Made by a program: the position numbers and the translations under genes. From Ottelia alismoides (lineage: Eukaryota > Streptophyta > Magnoliopsida > Alismatales > Hydrocharitaceae): a stretch of DNA of 64,000 nt. How positions within the stretch are numbered: position 1 is the stretch's first letter; each line of letters begins with the position of its first letter. The stretch covers positions 62,001 to 126,000 of the forward strand of contig JAZKJV010008274.1 in NCBI GenBank assembly GCA_037367405.1, given 5' to 3'. Positions 32,704 through 44,012 of the stretch are shown here, one piece after another. Under the pieces are notes generated by a model. That model was not told the origin of the DNA. It searched no databases and was given only the letters and a program-made list of their open reading frames with translations.

Positions 32704-33290
32704 TTGAAATTAGCCTTGTCTGATCCTGTCATTGTTGAGATTATTCAGAATCTTGTGCTTCAAATTCCCTTGTTCGAAGCCATCAAGTACATGCCTAACA
32801 TCATGAAAGGTCTGAAAGAATCATGTAATTCAAAGAGACAGCTGAGAAGGGCCAGAGAAAGAAACATAAAGTATATTTTGACTACGGCTACAGTAAACGT
32901 AATCAGCAATCTCCTGACCAAGAAGAAGCATATGGGAGCTCCTCTAGTCAGATGCCGGATGTTTGATCAGGAGTTCTACAGACCTCAATCAACTTGATGC
33001 CTACTTCACTACTCAAATAATTTGGGTTGGTAATGCTCAATTCTACGAGAATCATTCTACAGTTTGCAAATACATCCGTCAAGCAGTCCAGAGGAATTTT
33101 GGAGGATGTCATCGTCATCATTCAGGGAATGCAGTTCCATGCAGAATTCATCATGCTAGACATGGACACCTCAGCTCCTCTTCTACATACCCTGATAAAA
33201 CTTGGATGATTGTTTCTTTGAACAAGCGAAGCAGTAACGAGTTATGGCACCGGGCAGATCACCTTCCGCTCGAATAGCGACAAGGTGCCC
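32704..33290 (+). pseudogene. pol: Element C retropepsin-like protease
   Basis: IPLFEAIKYMPNIMKGLK (near 32770) is the conserved lead-in to protease in Athila/Tat elements. The active-site area is at 32963-33010. One frame reads an aspartate followed by a damaged stretch, while SINLMPTSLL is read one frame over, so an indel hits the catalytic loop. SRGILEDVIVIIQGM and FIMLDMDTSAPL (33080-33190) are the flap-side blocks. The enzyme would cut the gag-pol polyprotein. It is clearly inactive here. Confidence 0.8.
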
Positions 33291-33990
33291 ATTGAGATGA
33301 TCCAAGTGCAGAAACCCTCAGCGCGTGCATCAGACAAGAGTGAGACAATAGAGAAGCGAATAGAAGACTATGACTTTCTTGCTGAAATCAGGGATACAAA
33401 GTTGTTTATGGATGATATTGAAACCCACGAGTTCCTCTCCACAAAAGAACCAGTGGATAGCACAGTCAAGTTCTCAGATATATTCGATGATGAGATTTTA
33501 ATTGAGTTGCTTGATCGACATATCTATGGCCCCCTGTCCTTGGCAGAGCAAGAGGAAATTACTAAAAACTTTTTGTGAACAAGATTCTAATAGAAGAATA
33601 TTGTGCAACATTGAATGTAGAATCCACAATGCCTATGGTGGATACATTACAGTTGAAAGATCCGACGCCCTCACCCTACACAATAGCTCAAGTTACCATC
33701 GAGCTGAATCAGACCCGGTCTAAGCTCAAGCCACTTCTATTAAACATTAAATACGTCTTTTTTGCGGGTGTGCAGAACATGTTCCTCGTGATTATTAATT
33801 CACAGTTGATAGAGGAATAAGAATCTCGTCTACTCGAGGTTCTAGAAATAAACCACAAGGACATAGGCTGGAAATTTTCAAATCTCCATGGGATAAACCC
33901 CTCACTATACTCGCATCACATATACCTTGAGGAAGACAACAAGTTTTCCCGAGAGTTCCAGCAAAGATTGAATCCAAATCTCTAGAAGGT
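33285..33990 (+). pseudogene. pol: Element C protease-RT linker
   Basis: An open frame at 33285-33578 (acidic, EKRIEDYDFLAEI to LSLAEQEEITKNFL) continues from the protease. Frameshifted pieces then lead to a segment near 33850-33990 resembling the WKFSNLHGINPSL region that precedes RT in Athila. It has no catalytic role and is a spacer in the polyprotein. Confidence 0.68.
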
Positions 33991-34760
33991 TGTGATGAAT
34001 GAGATCACAAAATGGTGTAATGCAGGATTCATATATTCCATCTCTGATTCAAAATGAGTGAGGATCACAATGATCAAGAATGACAAAGGAGAGGAGAACA
34101 CAACCATAGTATCAACATCTTGGCGCATCTGTGTGGACTACAGACGCCTGAATTTAGCGACCAAGAAGGACCACTTTCTGCTCCCCTTCATCAACTAGAT
34201 TGTTAAAATATTGTCGGGAAGGAATATTTCTTTTTTTTGCATGGATATTGTGGTTACAACAAAGTTGCTATAGCTCTTAAGGATCAAGATAAAACAACCT
34301 TCACCTATCCAATTAGGACCTACGCCTTCCGTAAAATGACGTTTGGGTTATGCAATGCTCCGATGACATTTCAGCGATGCATGTTTGGCATATTCGCAGA
34401 TATGGTTAGATGTTTTCTTGAGGTTTTCATGGAAGACTTTTCATTCTATGGAGACATCTTCAATCGGTGCCTATCTTATCTAGAATGAGTCTTGAACAGA
34501 TGTTGTGAAGTGAATCTTCTTCTCTCGTTGGAGAAGTGCCATTTTATGGTGACAGAGGGTATTGTGCTAGGCCATGTCATCTCAAAACATGGCATGGAGG
34601 TAGACCCTGCAAAGGTGGATGTTATTTCCAAACCTGAACCACCTACAAATCTTAAGCAAGTCAGATCTTTTCTAGGGTACGACAGTTTCTACTGATGATT
34701 CATCAAAGATTTCAGTAAAATTGCCCAACCACTGATCGCGCTTCTGGGCAAGGAGGCAGA
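33990..34760 (+). pseudogene. pol: Element C reverse transcriptase
   Basis: WRICVDYRRLNLATKKDHF (34121-34177) opens the palm. CMDIVV-type sequence near 34240 holds the first Asp in a damaged context. FGLCNAPMTFQRCMFGIF (34344-34400) is unmistakably Athila-like. The catalytic box is FMED at 34428-34439 where the family has FMDD, so one catalytic aspartate is Glu. VLGHVISKHGMEVDPAKVD (34564 onward) and VRSFLGY complete the domain. Stops occur at 34486-34488, in the linker, and near 34694. Confidence 0.86.
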
Positions 34761-34829
34761 TTTTATCGTTGATGACAGGGTCCTCCAAGCATTCAATCAT
34801 TGCCCTTGTCCTTCAACTACTAGATTGGT

Positions 34830-35215
34830 CTGTCATATTTGTGATAATGATAGATGCATTAGATTACACCATTGGAGCGGTTCTAGGATAGCGAAGAAAT
34901 AATTTACCATTTGTAATTCATAATGCTAGCAGGACTCTAGATGAATCTCGAAAAAACTACACTGTCATTGAAAAAGAACTGCTAGGAGTCATCTTCGCCC
35001 TGGAGAAATTCAGATCCCACCTGCTTGTATCCAAAGTGATAGTGCATACAGACCACTCTACCATCGACTACTTGCAGGACAAGAAGGATGCCAAACCTCG
35101 ACTTATCAAATGGATCCTTCTACTCCAGGAGTATGAACTAGAAATTCGTGATAAATCTGGAGTTAAAAATACGGTGGCAAATCACTTATCAAGATTACCA
35201 AAGATGGATACTCTT
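34830..35215 (+). pseudogene. pol: Element C RNase H
   Basis: DALDYTIGAVLG (34854 onward) carries the first catalytic Asp and is followed by a stop. [20 protein letters not shown] then leads to [20 protein letters not shown] (35042-35100) with the central Asp and [10 protein letters not shown] (35170-35200). The acidic residues look preserved despite the stop. Confidence 0.84.
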
Positions 35216-35299
35216 GAGAAGAGCTTATTGTCGATTACTAAACTTTCTCAGATGAAGACACTCTTTCAGTCACCCCGCTACCCTGGTTTGCCAATATTA

Positions 35300-36480
35300 T
35301 GAATTATCTTGTGTCCAAGAGTACCCCTACAAGATTGGCCGAAGCTAAAAGTCGACAAATTTCTGTCGGATGTTCATTTCTATTAGTGGGAGGATACTTA
35401 TCTATTTCGTGAGGGGTGAAAATGCATCTAGAGGAGGTACATAACTCAGGAGGAAGTCCAAAGTGTCCTCGAGCATTACCATGCCAAAGAAGTAGGACGA
35501 CACCACTCTGGGTGAAGAATGGCAACAAAAGTTCTCCAATGTAGCCTTTGGTGGCTGACTCTATTCAAAGATGTAGAATACTTTGTTTAACGCTACAGTG
35601 GTTGTAAGAGACTGGGCAACACCATTCGAATGAGAGACATGATTTCTTCGAAATACATTCAGATATCATATGTGTTTGATGCGTGGGGTGTTGATTTCAT
35701 GGGCACATTCCCTAACAGTCATAGTTTTGAGTATATTCTACTTGTTTTTGATTATGTGAGTCGTTGGGTAGAGGTTAACCCAACCTGAGCCGACAATAGT
35801 CATACCATATGACGATTCCTAAGGGAAAACATCATCGCATGGTCCAGGATCGCCAAAATTCTTGTATCAGATGGGGGTAGCCGTTTCATCAATAGAGAGG
35901 TGAAGAAGCTGACTCAGGAATTCTGTATAGAACATCATGTCACCTCTCTGTACCACCCATAGTCCCATGGCCTGGCCGAATGTCCAAAAGGGGAGATAAA
36001 GACAATTCTACTAAAACTTGTGCATCTCCCTACCATTTCGTGTACGGCAAGCCATGCCATTTGCCCATAGAACTCATTCACAAATCTTTATCGGCTATTA
36101 ATGTCTATAATTTGGATTACAAGAAGGACAGAAAGAATATAAAGTCGGATCTAAATCGACTCCTCGAATTCTGTGAGTATGCATAAGGCAATAACCTAAT
36201 GTACCAGGAGAAGGTCAAGAAGTGGCACGATAAGCACATCCATCGCAAGACTTTTGAACCGGGTCAAAAGGTTTGGTTGTTCAATGCAAAGCTCAAATTA
36301 TTCCTAGGGAAGTTGAAGAGCAAGTAGATTAGGCCTTTTATAGTAAAGCATGTACATGACAATGGAAGCATTGTGATATCGGGATTGTTAGTGGACGCAT
36401 AGCCATTTGTGATCAATGGGCAGTTATTTAAGCCTTATCTTGAACATGATATGTTTTTGTTCGTGGTTAGTTCAGTACAG
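35300..36480 (+). pseudogene. pol: Element C integrase, with internal deletion
   Basis: The zinc-binding region spans about 35470-35600 (HYHAKEVGRHHSG, later CKRLGNTI). The core has DAWGVDFMGTFPNS (35680-35710, first Asp), ILVSDGGSRFINREVKKL (35859-35912, second Asp) and GLAECPKGEIKTIL (35970-36012, third-block Glu). The next conserved block YHFVYGKPCHLPIELIHKSL follows after about ten residues, so roughly 25-30 residues are deleted near 36020. The C-terminal part around 36230-36480 still reads FEPGQKVWLFNAKLK and FKPYLEHDM. No chromodomain follows. Confidence 0.85.
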
Positions 36481-36634
36481 GTGGTCTATGATGAAGAATT
36501 CACAACCGTAGCGTCAACACAATCAGAAAAGGCCATCAAAAACATATTTAGTTAGTTAATCATTTTCTTCTTATTTTCTTTTCATTTTAATTCTTTAAAT
36601 TCTTTCTTCCGTGTTGCCCTCTCCCCATTCATCT

Positions 36635-36890
36635 ATGTTATACATAGGATAGGCTTCATCTTAAGTATAGGAGGTGAGCATCCTCGGGTTATTCATTCTT
36701 TGTTCCCTCGCATGTCTCCTCAACTCTTGATATTATGTCCATACTTAACGATATTTTACCTAAGTATAGGGTGAGATAAGCCGAGTTGATAATTCATTTA
36801 TTCTTTCCCATCCTCGACCCTCCCTGCATGAAGAATAGAGTCTGCTATACTTAGCATTAATTCATCCTAATTATAGTGGGGACGATCGAC
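36635..36890 (+). repeat. Hairpin-polypurine cassettes 1-3 in element C
   Basis: There are three decayed units. TATACATAGGAT pairs with ATCTTAAGTATA and is followed by GGAGG (36638-36671). CATACTTAACG with CCTAAGTATAGGG lies at 36750-36772. TATACTTAGCAT with ATCCTAATTATAGTGGGG lies at 36853-36882. They match the cassettes of element A in order and spacing. Confidence 0.65.
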
Positions 36891-36929
36891 TTCTTATCCT
36901 TTATTGAATCGTTGTAGTATAGACTTTTC

Positions 36930-37069
36930 TATACTTAGTACGAGTTATGTCTTCCTTTTCTCTTCGAACTATGATGACATAGCTCAAGCTAAGTATATGG
37001 GGTCAATATATACTCTTTATATATTTTAGCCACAACTCGTACTTTCATATTTTCAATAAGTATGGCTAA
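36930..37069 (+). ncRNA. Long conserved stem-loop with competing downstream partner (element C)
   Basis: TATACTTAGTACGAGTTATG (start of left arm 36930-36951) pairs with GACATAGCTCAAGCTAAGTA (start of right arm 36976-36997) at 18 of 22 positions. The downstream word CAACTCGTAC (37033-37042) complements GTACGAGTTATG of the left arm except at one end. TTAGCCACA and TATGGCTAA (37061-37069) repeat the outer stem seen in element A. Confidence 0.5.
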
Positions 37070-37128
37070 AAACCACTTAAATAAGTATAAAGAAATTACT
37101 TGTATAAAACTCATTAAAATACTTTGTA

Positions 37129-37133
37129 TATAC
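37129..37133. repeat. Target site duplication TATAC, left of solo LTR F
   Basis: TATAC precedes TGATAG at 37134 and is repeated at 40782-40786, after the other LTR end. Confidence 0.88.
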
Positions 37134-40100
37134 TGATAGCCGCCCCGCACCCTATGTTAATCCGGTCAAGTTAATGTCCAAATTAATTTAATATGTCTTC
37201 GTTGCAGTCGGATACGAGGGGCTAATCAAAAACCACTATTAATTAATGTCAAGTTAATTTCAAGCGGTGAAAATTTTTTACTTGGTGAAGTCCAAGGTCG
37301 AACTCAAGGAGGCATCTGTCTCCTTAGGCAAATTTTAGCAAAAATCAAGTGTTGGATTTTCGGGGAATTAATTTTTTTTTCTTTTTTTGATTTCTAAGCA
37401 AGACACATTCAACCAGCAAGCCAATTTGTAGTTAATTCAATTAAGGTGGCAAATGGAATCCAAAAATTCTGAAAATTGGCCAGATGATTAATGATTATAA
37501 AAATGACCTACACTAATTTTTTTGGAATTTTTAGACACTAAATGAATTTGCTGTGAATTAAACATGTAGACATGGTGATTTTCACTAATTAATTTTTAAT
37601 AAATAACAAATCACAATTTTCAGGAGATAAAATTATCCTAGATAGCTCTAATGACAAGGAATCCAGGAAAATTGACAAATCTTAATTTCAATGTGAAATA
37701 AATTTATTAAAATTAAAATAAGAAAATCACTCAACAATTTATTCAGGCCTCGATATGTGTGCAAATGACATGAAATTTTTATGGCATGTTAAGTTCACTG
37801 TCTTAGAGCTACTGTGAATTTTTGAGGATTTTTGGAATCACGGAAAATTAACTAGAAATTAAAAGGTGTCACTAGGCAAAATATTCCACAAATCGACCAA
37901 TTATTTCATTTAAAAATCTACTGTAATTACAAAAAGATGACACGTGGCACAATAGATAGAGGACAAAGTTCTCAACAAAATGTAACTTTTAGAATTTAAA
38001 AATGATGTAAAATGCAACCTAGGGATGCGTGCAAACACATGGGTGTAAATGCAATACAAGAAAAAAAAATTACATAAAGCAAATATGCTGACAGGGACTT
38101 AAGTGCAATTACCTATAATGCAGGGGACTGGAGTGCAAATTCTCCACAAGGCACGTGCTCCTCACGTGGGGTCTGCTTCACAGGGACCTCTTTGCAAATA
38201 TGAAAAGTCCTGAGGGCCTCTGTGTAAAATTCCCAGGCCGCACGTGCTCCTCACGTGGACGGCCTAGGCTCGGATGGCTGCGGAGGCTCGGGGCTCGGCT
38301 CGGGCGCTTTTGGAGGTCTGGAGTGAGGCTCGAGCGATCCGAGCCTAGGCTCGGGGAAGAGGCTCGAACCAGGGCTGCGTGGCGCGCTGTGGTCCCTTGG
38401 ATCAAGCTCGATCTAATGGATGGCGGTGAAGATTCGTGGCGAGATCTCACGCCGTTAGATCTAAGTTGATCCAACGGCTCCTGGCTCGCGATGGAGAGGG
38501 CGACGTGGCTGACGGACGGCCGCTGGATCAGATCATTATCCAACGGTCCTCGGCTGCTGCGGAGGTGGGACACGTGGCTCACGAAGCACCGTTAGATGTG
38601 AAAAGATCCAACGGCTCCTGTGAAGCTCGACTGAGAGGCGACGTGGCAAGACGACACCCTTTCGATCAAGGTGATCGAACGACAGCTGGGGCTCCTCCTC
38701 CGATGGTCCTCCGCCGCCTGCGGAGGAGATGGCGGGGCTCCGGCGAAGCGGCCTTTGCCCCGCCAGTCCTTCCTCGTGTCGATGAAGCTCTCCGACTTGT
38801 CGGAGCTATCTCAATAGACTCGTGGAGATGCGGCGAAGGCGACGGTGATCCTAGGAGTTCGAGAAGCCCGTCGGATACTGCTGGCGATGAAGCTCCAAGA
38901 CGACTCCGGTGAAGCTCCGATCAGTGAACAGATGGGCACCTGCAAGCGTTAGAGGAAGAGCCGTAGCTCGTGCGTGCAATCGTGGAGATGGGTGGATGGT
39001 TGGCGAGGCCTAAGGCAAAGGGAGGTGATCTGGCGATGAGCTCCGGCCAAGTAGCGGAGCTGGAGATCGAGGGATGGTGAGATGCGTCGTCGGCGTGCGT
39101 GAAAGTGACCGCGAAGATGAGAGCTCTGACGCGAAGCTTGGCGGAGTGAAATAAAGGCGCGACGATGACCGTAGGCGGCGAATAAAAAGCGAGAAAAATG
39201 AAGAAGAAATGAGATGAAGATCAAGAAGGGATGGAGGCGTTCACCTGGGGATTGGAGCTCTTCTTTGAGTTCCAGGTCGTCAGTCGAAGGGGCGGTGGAT
39301 CCCTGAGCTCAAGCAGCGGCTCGACGGAGGAGGGCTGCGACTCGGCGGAGGCCGAGTATCTCGCCGGAGAAGACGCTCGTCTTCCCTTCGAGGAACTTGC
39401 AATTCCTGTCACCAACTGGAAGCTCCGAGCTCGGAGTATCTCTCACGAGGGGCGGATGAGTGCGACGATGGCTGGTGGTGGAGTATTTAAGGGTCGAGGG
39501 TCTCGGCCATGCTGATGATGGAGCGAGGTTTAAGGAGTTCGTGGGAGAGAGCTGGAGGTCGACGCGGGTGATGGAGTGGCTGGCGAGGATTAGGGATGAG
39601 TGGGGGCCATCGTGGAGGTTGTGGTGCTCGGCGATGGTGGGAGAGGCGCTGCCAAGAATAGGAAGGGGGTGCCCCTCCCGCAAGGCAGAGAACGTGGGAG
39701 AGAGGGGCTCCCGAGGTAGGAGACGAAGTCTCCACCGTTGGATCTTGTGATCCAACGGTGGTGATCGAAGCGGGGTGGAGCGGCTGGATGAAGATCTGGT
39801 CGTGGCGATCCAAGGGCGTAGCGAGCGCCACGTGGTGCGCTTAAGGGCTCGGCGCTGATGGATGGCTAAGATGGGAGTCGGGTGTTTAATCGAGCGGTTC
39901 AGGTGCCTGCGGGGCTAACGGCTCAGATGAAGCGATAGGGCCGTGATCTGATGGCGCGGAATGCACCACGTGGCATGCGGAGAAAGAGGCGCGAATGGGC
40001 GATGGAGATGAGGCGGGAGATTTGATCTGATGGCTGAAAATTGAGGCGTGCGTGGAGGCGGATAGGCCGTTGGATCTGGAAGGTAATTCAACGGATGTAG

Positions 40101-40781
40101 CTGCGGGCGGATGAGGCAAGGGCAGCGGGCTGCGTGGCGCAACCAGAGGGCGCCACGTGGCATGCTGTGGTTGGCTGGACCAAAAAATAAAGGTAGAGAG
40201 AAGAGGGGGCCGAATTTGGAAAAACTCAAAACATGAAAGTTGTAGATCTCGATGAGATCTACAAGTTTCATGTTGACCAAAGACGGAAATGAGGTCAAAT
40301 ATGATACGTAAATATAGAGATACAAAATACATACATGTAGTATACAAAGAGGCCCAAAAACCCAACTTCTTCATACGAGCTCCAAACTTGATGAAATTGG
40401 TCTCATTTTAAAGGTCTTTTAATGTGTAGTATTATAAGAGTGAGTAGACCTATTTTGGAGTTTGTATGAGGGATCTATGTGTATTTTATTGTCCAAGGGT
40501 TCTAGGGTTTTATTGGCTAATTTACAAGGGGGATTTCTGGCTTTCTTCCCTATATTATTAACTAAGGAGTACATATTATAAGGAAGAGGTTATTTTGATA
40601 AGTGGATTTTTTTACAAGGGATTTTGGCTTCTCATTTAAATGCAAATGGACTCCTAAAATGCAGATGTTATCAATGCATGCATGAATGCTATTTATGTAT
40701 TATAAAGGGAAATATGCCTCTATTTACTCGGGAACAAGGCTCTATTTTTGACTTTTGAAGTGATGAATCACAGATTCATCA
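37134..40781 (-). repeat. Solo LTR F (E family), 3.65 kb, minus strand
   Basis: On the minus strand it begins TGATGAATCTGTGATTCATC (40781) and ends GGCTATCA (37134). Perfect TATAC duplications on both sides and the lack of internal sequence show a solo LTR left by LTR-LTR recombination. The start and the U5 (GAGTTCGACCTTGGACTT near 37300, ATCCGACTGCAACG near 37210) match E LTRs. A GC-rich block occupies 38150-40160 with repeated CACGTG sites (38153, 38165, 38242, 38254 and others), and a hairpin lies at 40230-40274. ORFs in the GC block on both strands are not conserved with E and are not called. Confidence 0.9.
40230..40274. repeat. 21-bp stem hairpin in solo LTR F
   Basis: AACATGAAAGTTGTAGATCT at 40230 onward and its complement ending at 40274 form a 21-bp stem with one mismatch and a GAT loop. 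One arm corresponds to the ACATGAAAGTTGTAGAT word found singly in the A, C and X LTRs. E LTR2 has a decayed hairpin at 57893-57925. Confidence 0.75.
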
Positions 40782-40786
40782 TATAC
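40782..40786. repeat. Target site duplication TATAC, right of solo LTR F
   Basis: It matches 37129-37133. Confidence 0.88.
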
Positions 40787-42601
40787 CTATCAATAAATCA
40801 GGCAAAAATGTTTTGCAAAATGTCTGAAAATGGTTTAAAAATCATTTTGAAAAATCTTTTGAAAATAGTTTGAAATTTTTTTGTAAAAAAACTCAACCTT
40901 TGTAAAAATGTGTTCTTTGTAAAAATTTCCTTTATTTTTGTGAAATAAAATGTATTAAAATCTATTTGTAAATGGATTGAAAAAAGGTTGCCAAAATAGT
41001 TTGAAAATCTATATATAATGTTTGAAAAATCTTTACAAAATAATTTTCAAATTTTGTAAAGTGTTGCAAAATTTTTTTTTATTATTAGTTTTCAAAATAA
41101 AGTTTTCAAAATATTTTCAAAAATCTTTTCAAATTATTTTGAGAACTATATACACAATTCAAGAAAACAAAAATCTTTCACAAAGCTAACAGATTAACAT
41201 GAAACAATAATTACGTGCATGTAAATATCTTTTGTAATTTCCTAAATCCTAATCCTTGTAAATAAGAAGATGCACTCCCGTGTAAATATCTGTACCTATT
41301 TCTTTTCCCAAAAATTTTGTTTTGAAAAACCCCTAAAAATTCACAAAACTAAAAATCCCAAAAACATTTGCAAACCATTTTCAAAATTTTCATAAAAATT
41401 TGCAAAACTTTCACAAAAATCCATAAAAAGTTCAAAATCAGAAAATTGCTTCAGAAAAATATTTTCTTGCATTGTACATAGCATTCAGAATAACATAGAT
41501 AACTGAACAAGTCTAAATAAAGTCTGAAGATTGGAGCTTGGAATAGACCTTGATACACTTAATTCCAGACGAACCCATTGAGGACTGGAAGTGGAGACAT
41601 TTCATGTCACCTTAACTTAATTCTTTAGATTCTGTAAGACTATATTCAACATGGCTAAATAGAACCCTTCATATCATCTATAAGACTCTTGAGACAATGA
41701 CTTGACTTGAAACCTCACACTTAACACTTAGCTTAACTCAGATGGACTATTGAAAAATCTTGGAGTCTAAGTTGAGACGATGCAAGGCCGCTTTGTCAAG
41801 GGTGGCTCGGGAACTATTCTTGGAGATTGCCTACACCTAACCCACTTCTTTTGGTAACAATGATATCTAAAGACTAGAGATGGATTGAAACAGTGCTTTG
41901 GATGAGGAAAGGTCTACCGACGCAACTTTTTCCAAGACCACAAAAAAGTGGGTAGAACAAAATATGTTATATCCACAAGGGCACAAGCAAGAATGAAGAA
42001 GCTATGCAAAGTCAAAGGAAATATCCAAAGAAGCCTACACTTCCACAAAAATATGAGCTTCGGGAAAAGCATGCTTCTTGGTGAAGAATCGATTATACTG
42101 ACCAGCTTCACAAGGAATGAAGATTACACTTGTCCCTTCTCACTTCTCTTCCCATTCTTCTAACTTCTTACCCCATTCAGTTGTAAAGACTGGGAGCACC
42201 TGACCTTAGAAGGGAATATCTGTCTCCATGAGGATGATTTATTAGAAAAGCAGACCCCTTGGTAGTTCAATGGTTTGTCTGGGGAGAGATGAACAATTTC
42301 ACACACATGGTTCTATCATTTCAAGGTAGTAAGAGTATGTGACTAAGAGGATGGGTTAGACCTTGCTGTGAATTGGACTGGATAATAGAAGTATGGAACT
42401 TAAAAGTTGTTATGTCACACCTCCTGACTTCTTTGTGGTTCTGAACACAACATTAATCCAAAATCCTTCTCTGAGCTCCAAACTTTAACTTTATTAAGAC
42501 AAGTTTAAAAGTCGAAAATTATTCCAAGTTATTTCTTTTTCTTTTCTTTATTCTCTTTTTTGCACTTATAGGCATAAGTGTTTAATAAGGTCTAGCATAG
42601 T
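40787..42601 (+). other. Element C 3' noncoding domain, resumed after F
   Basis: AATAAATCAGGCAAAAATG continues the sequence interrupted at 37133 (compare A at 12848). An AT-rich spacer with TTTGAAAAT words (40790-41470) is followed by the domain shared with A and E: AGATTGGAGCTTGG (41527-41540), CTTAATTCTTTAGA near 41617 and CCTTAGAAGGGAATATCT near 42204. The frames are not conserved. Confidence 0.65.
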
Positions 42602-42614
42602 CAAGTATAGGGGG
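42602..42614 (+). promoter_or_regulatory. Polypurine tract of element C
   Basis: CAAGTATAGGGGG is identical to the tracts of A and E and lies directly before the LTR start, which here is CGATGAATCC instead of TGATGAATCC. Confidence 0.82.
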
Positions 42615-44004
42615 CGATGAATCCTCATTTCATCAACTTTATTATTTGATATTAGCCTTCAGACCCTAGCTGAATACATGTATATAGCATTAATTTTCCA
42701 AAATAAATACTCTATAAGTTGTATAAAATAGTGTATAAATATTGCACTTATTGCCAAAATAAAAGAATAAAGAAAAGAAAACGAAATGAGACACCATAGG
42801 TGTTGAGTGACCCTAGCCCCCGAAACTCAGTCATCATGATGACTTAGCCGACAAGGAATAAAGTAGGGGGAGATAGGGCAGCGAATTCCATAGTAAGTAC
42901 AGTTGGAAAACCCAATAAAAATAGGCCAATAATTACCTTTTGGAATCTATTTTATTCTTTATTATTTATTCATCAAATCAATAAATTTTGTATATGAAAT
43001 TTGTAGATAAAAATACAAAATTGATTTCATAGAAAACTACTATACATTGCAATTTTTATACTCAATATAAAAAGCCAAAACTCAAACTTCCCAGACCCAT
43101 TATATCCTAAATAAAAACTAAAAATTCATCAAAATCACCTTTAGTTGTATATAACTGTTAATAAGTTATTTAATGAAGGTGGTTTCACTTAGTTTGGAGT
43201 TAAGGTGTGAAAGTTAGGTTTTGGACCCCTATTGTATAGTTTACATGAATAAAATATTCATTTTATTTATTCTTTATTATTTTCATAATTTTGTAATTTT
43301 ATAATTTTGTGAATATTATTTATAATACATGTACATATTAAGAATAGAATAAAACAATAAAGAAAACACAAAAAAAAATAAGTATACAAAATACATAGAT
43401 GAAATACCCATACTTATACCTATATTTATTTAAGTGCGCAAATAACATCAACAAATACAATAAAAATATATTTATGTGTATTTAAATAAGTTCTAAGTAT
43501 ATAAAATATGTGCATAAAATAATAAAATTTAAAATGCAAAATAAAAATAAAATAATCAAAACATAGGCTGATATACTTACACCTATACTTGTAAATATAA
43601 ACTTCTGACATAACACCCTAAAATAAATAAATAATACTAATAAATACCACAAAAAATTAGGAATATTTTTTATATTTTAACAAAAAATTAATTAACTTTT
43701 ATACTATTTTATTTTCTTTATCCTAGGCATTTCTACCTTAGAATTTCCTATGGTCAATTGTACCCTATGGTGCAAGTGTTTGTTAACTTATGGTCAATTG
43801 TACCCTACCTCCTCTGACTTCTGTCAAAACATCACAAGACCCACGACTTCTCCCAATTTCCTATGCCTCCACCTTCACCCTATGACCTCGAGCCTTCCAC
43901 CATCGTGTAACCTAATCGTCCCTCTTCCATGCCCATATCCGAATCTTCACCAACCCTCGCCTAAACTCACGCCATCGCTCTTGAAAACCATCAAAAAAAT
44001 CGGC

Positions 44005-44012
44005 TATAAATA
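44005..44012 (+). promoter_or_regulatory. TATA box of element C LTR
   Basis: TATAAATA lies in CGGCTATAAATATGAT, about 1.4 kb into the LTR and just ahead of the leader. Confidence 0.6.

Noticed and set aside
38155..40374. Overlapping frames of 90-160 codons on both strands
   Set aside because: They lie in the GC-rich leader of solo LTR F. Frames are open on both strands because stop codons are rare in GC-rich DNA, and they have no family resemblance.
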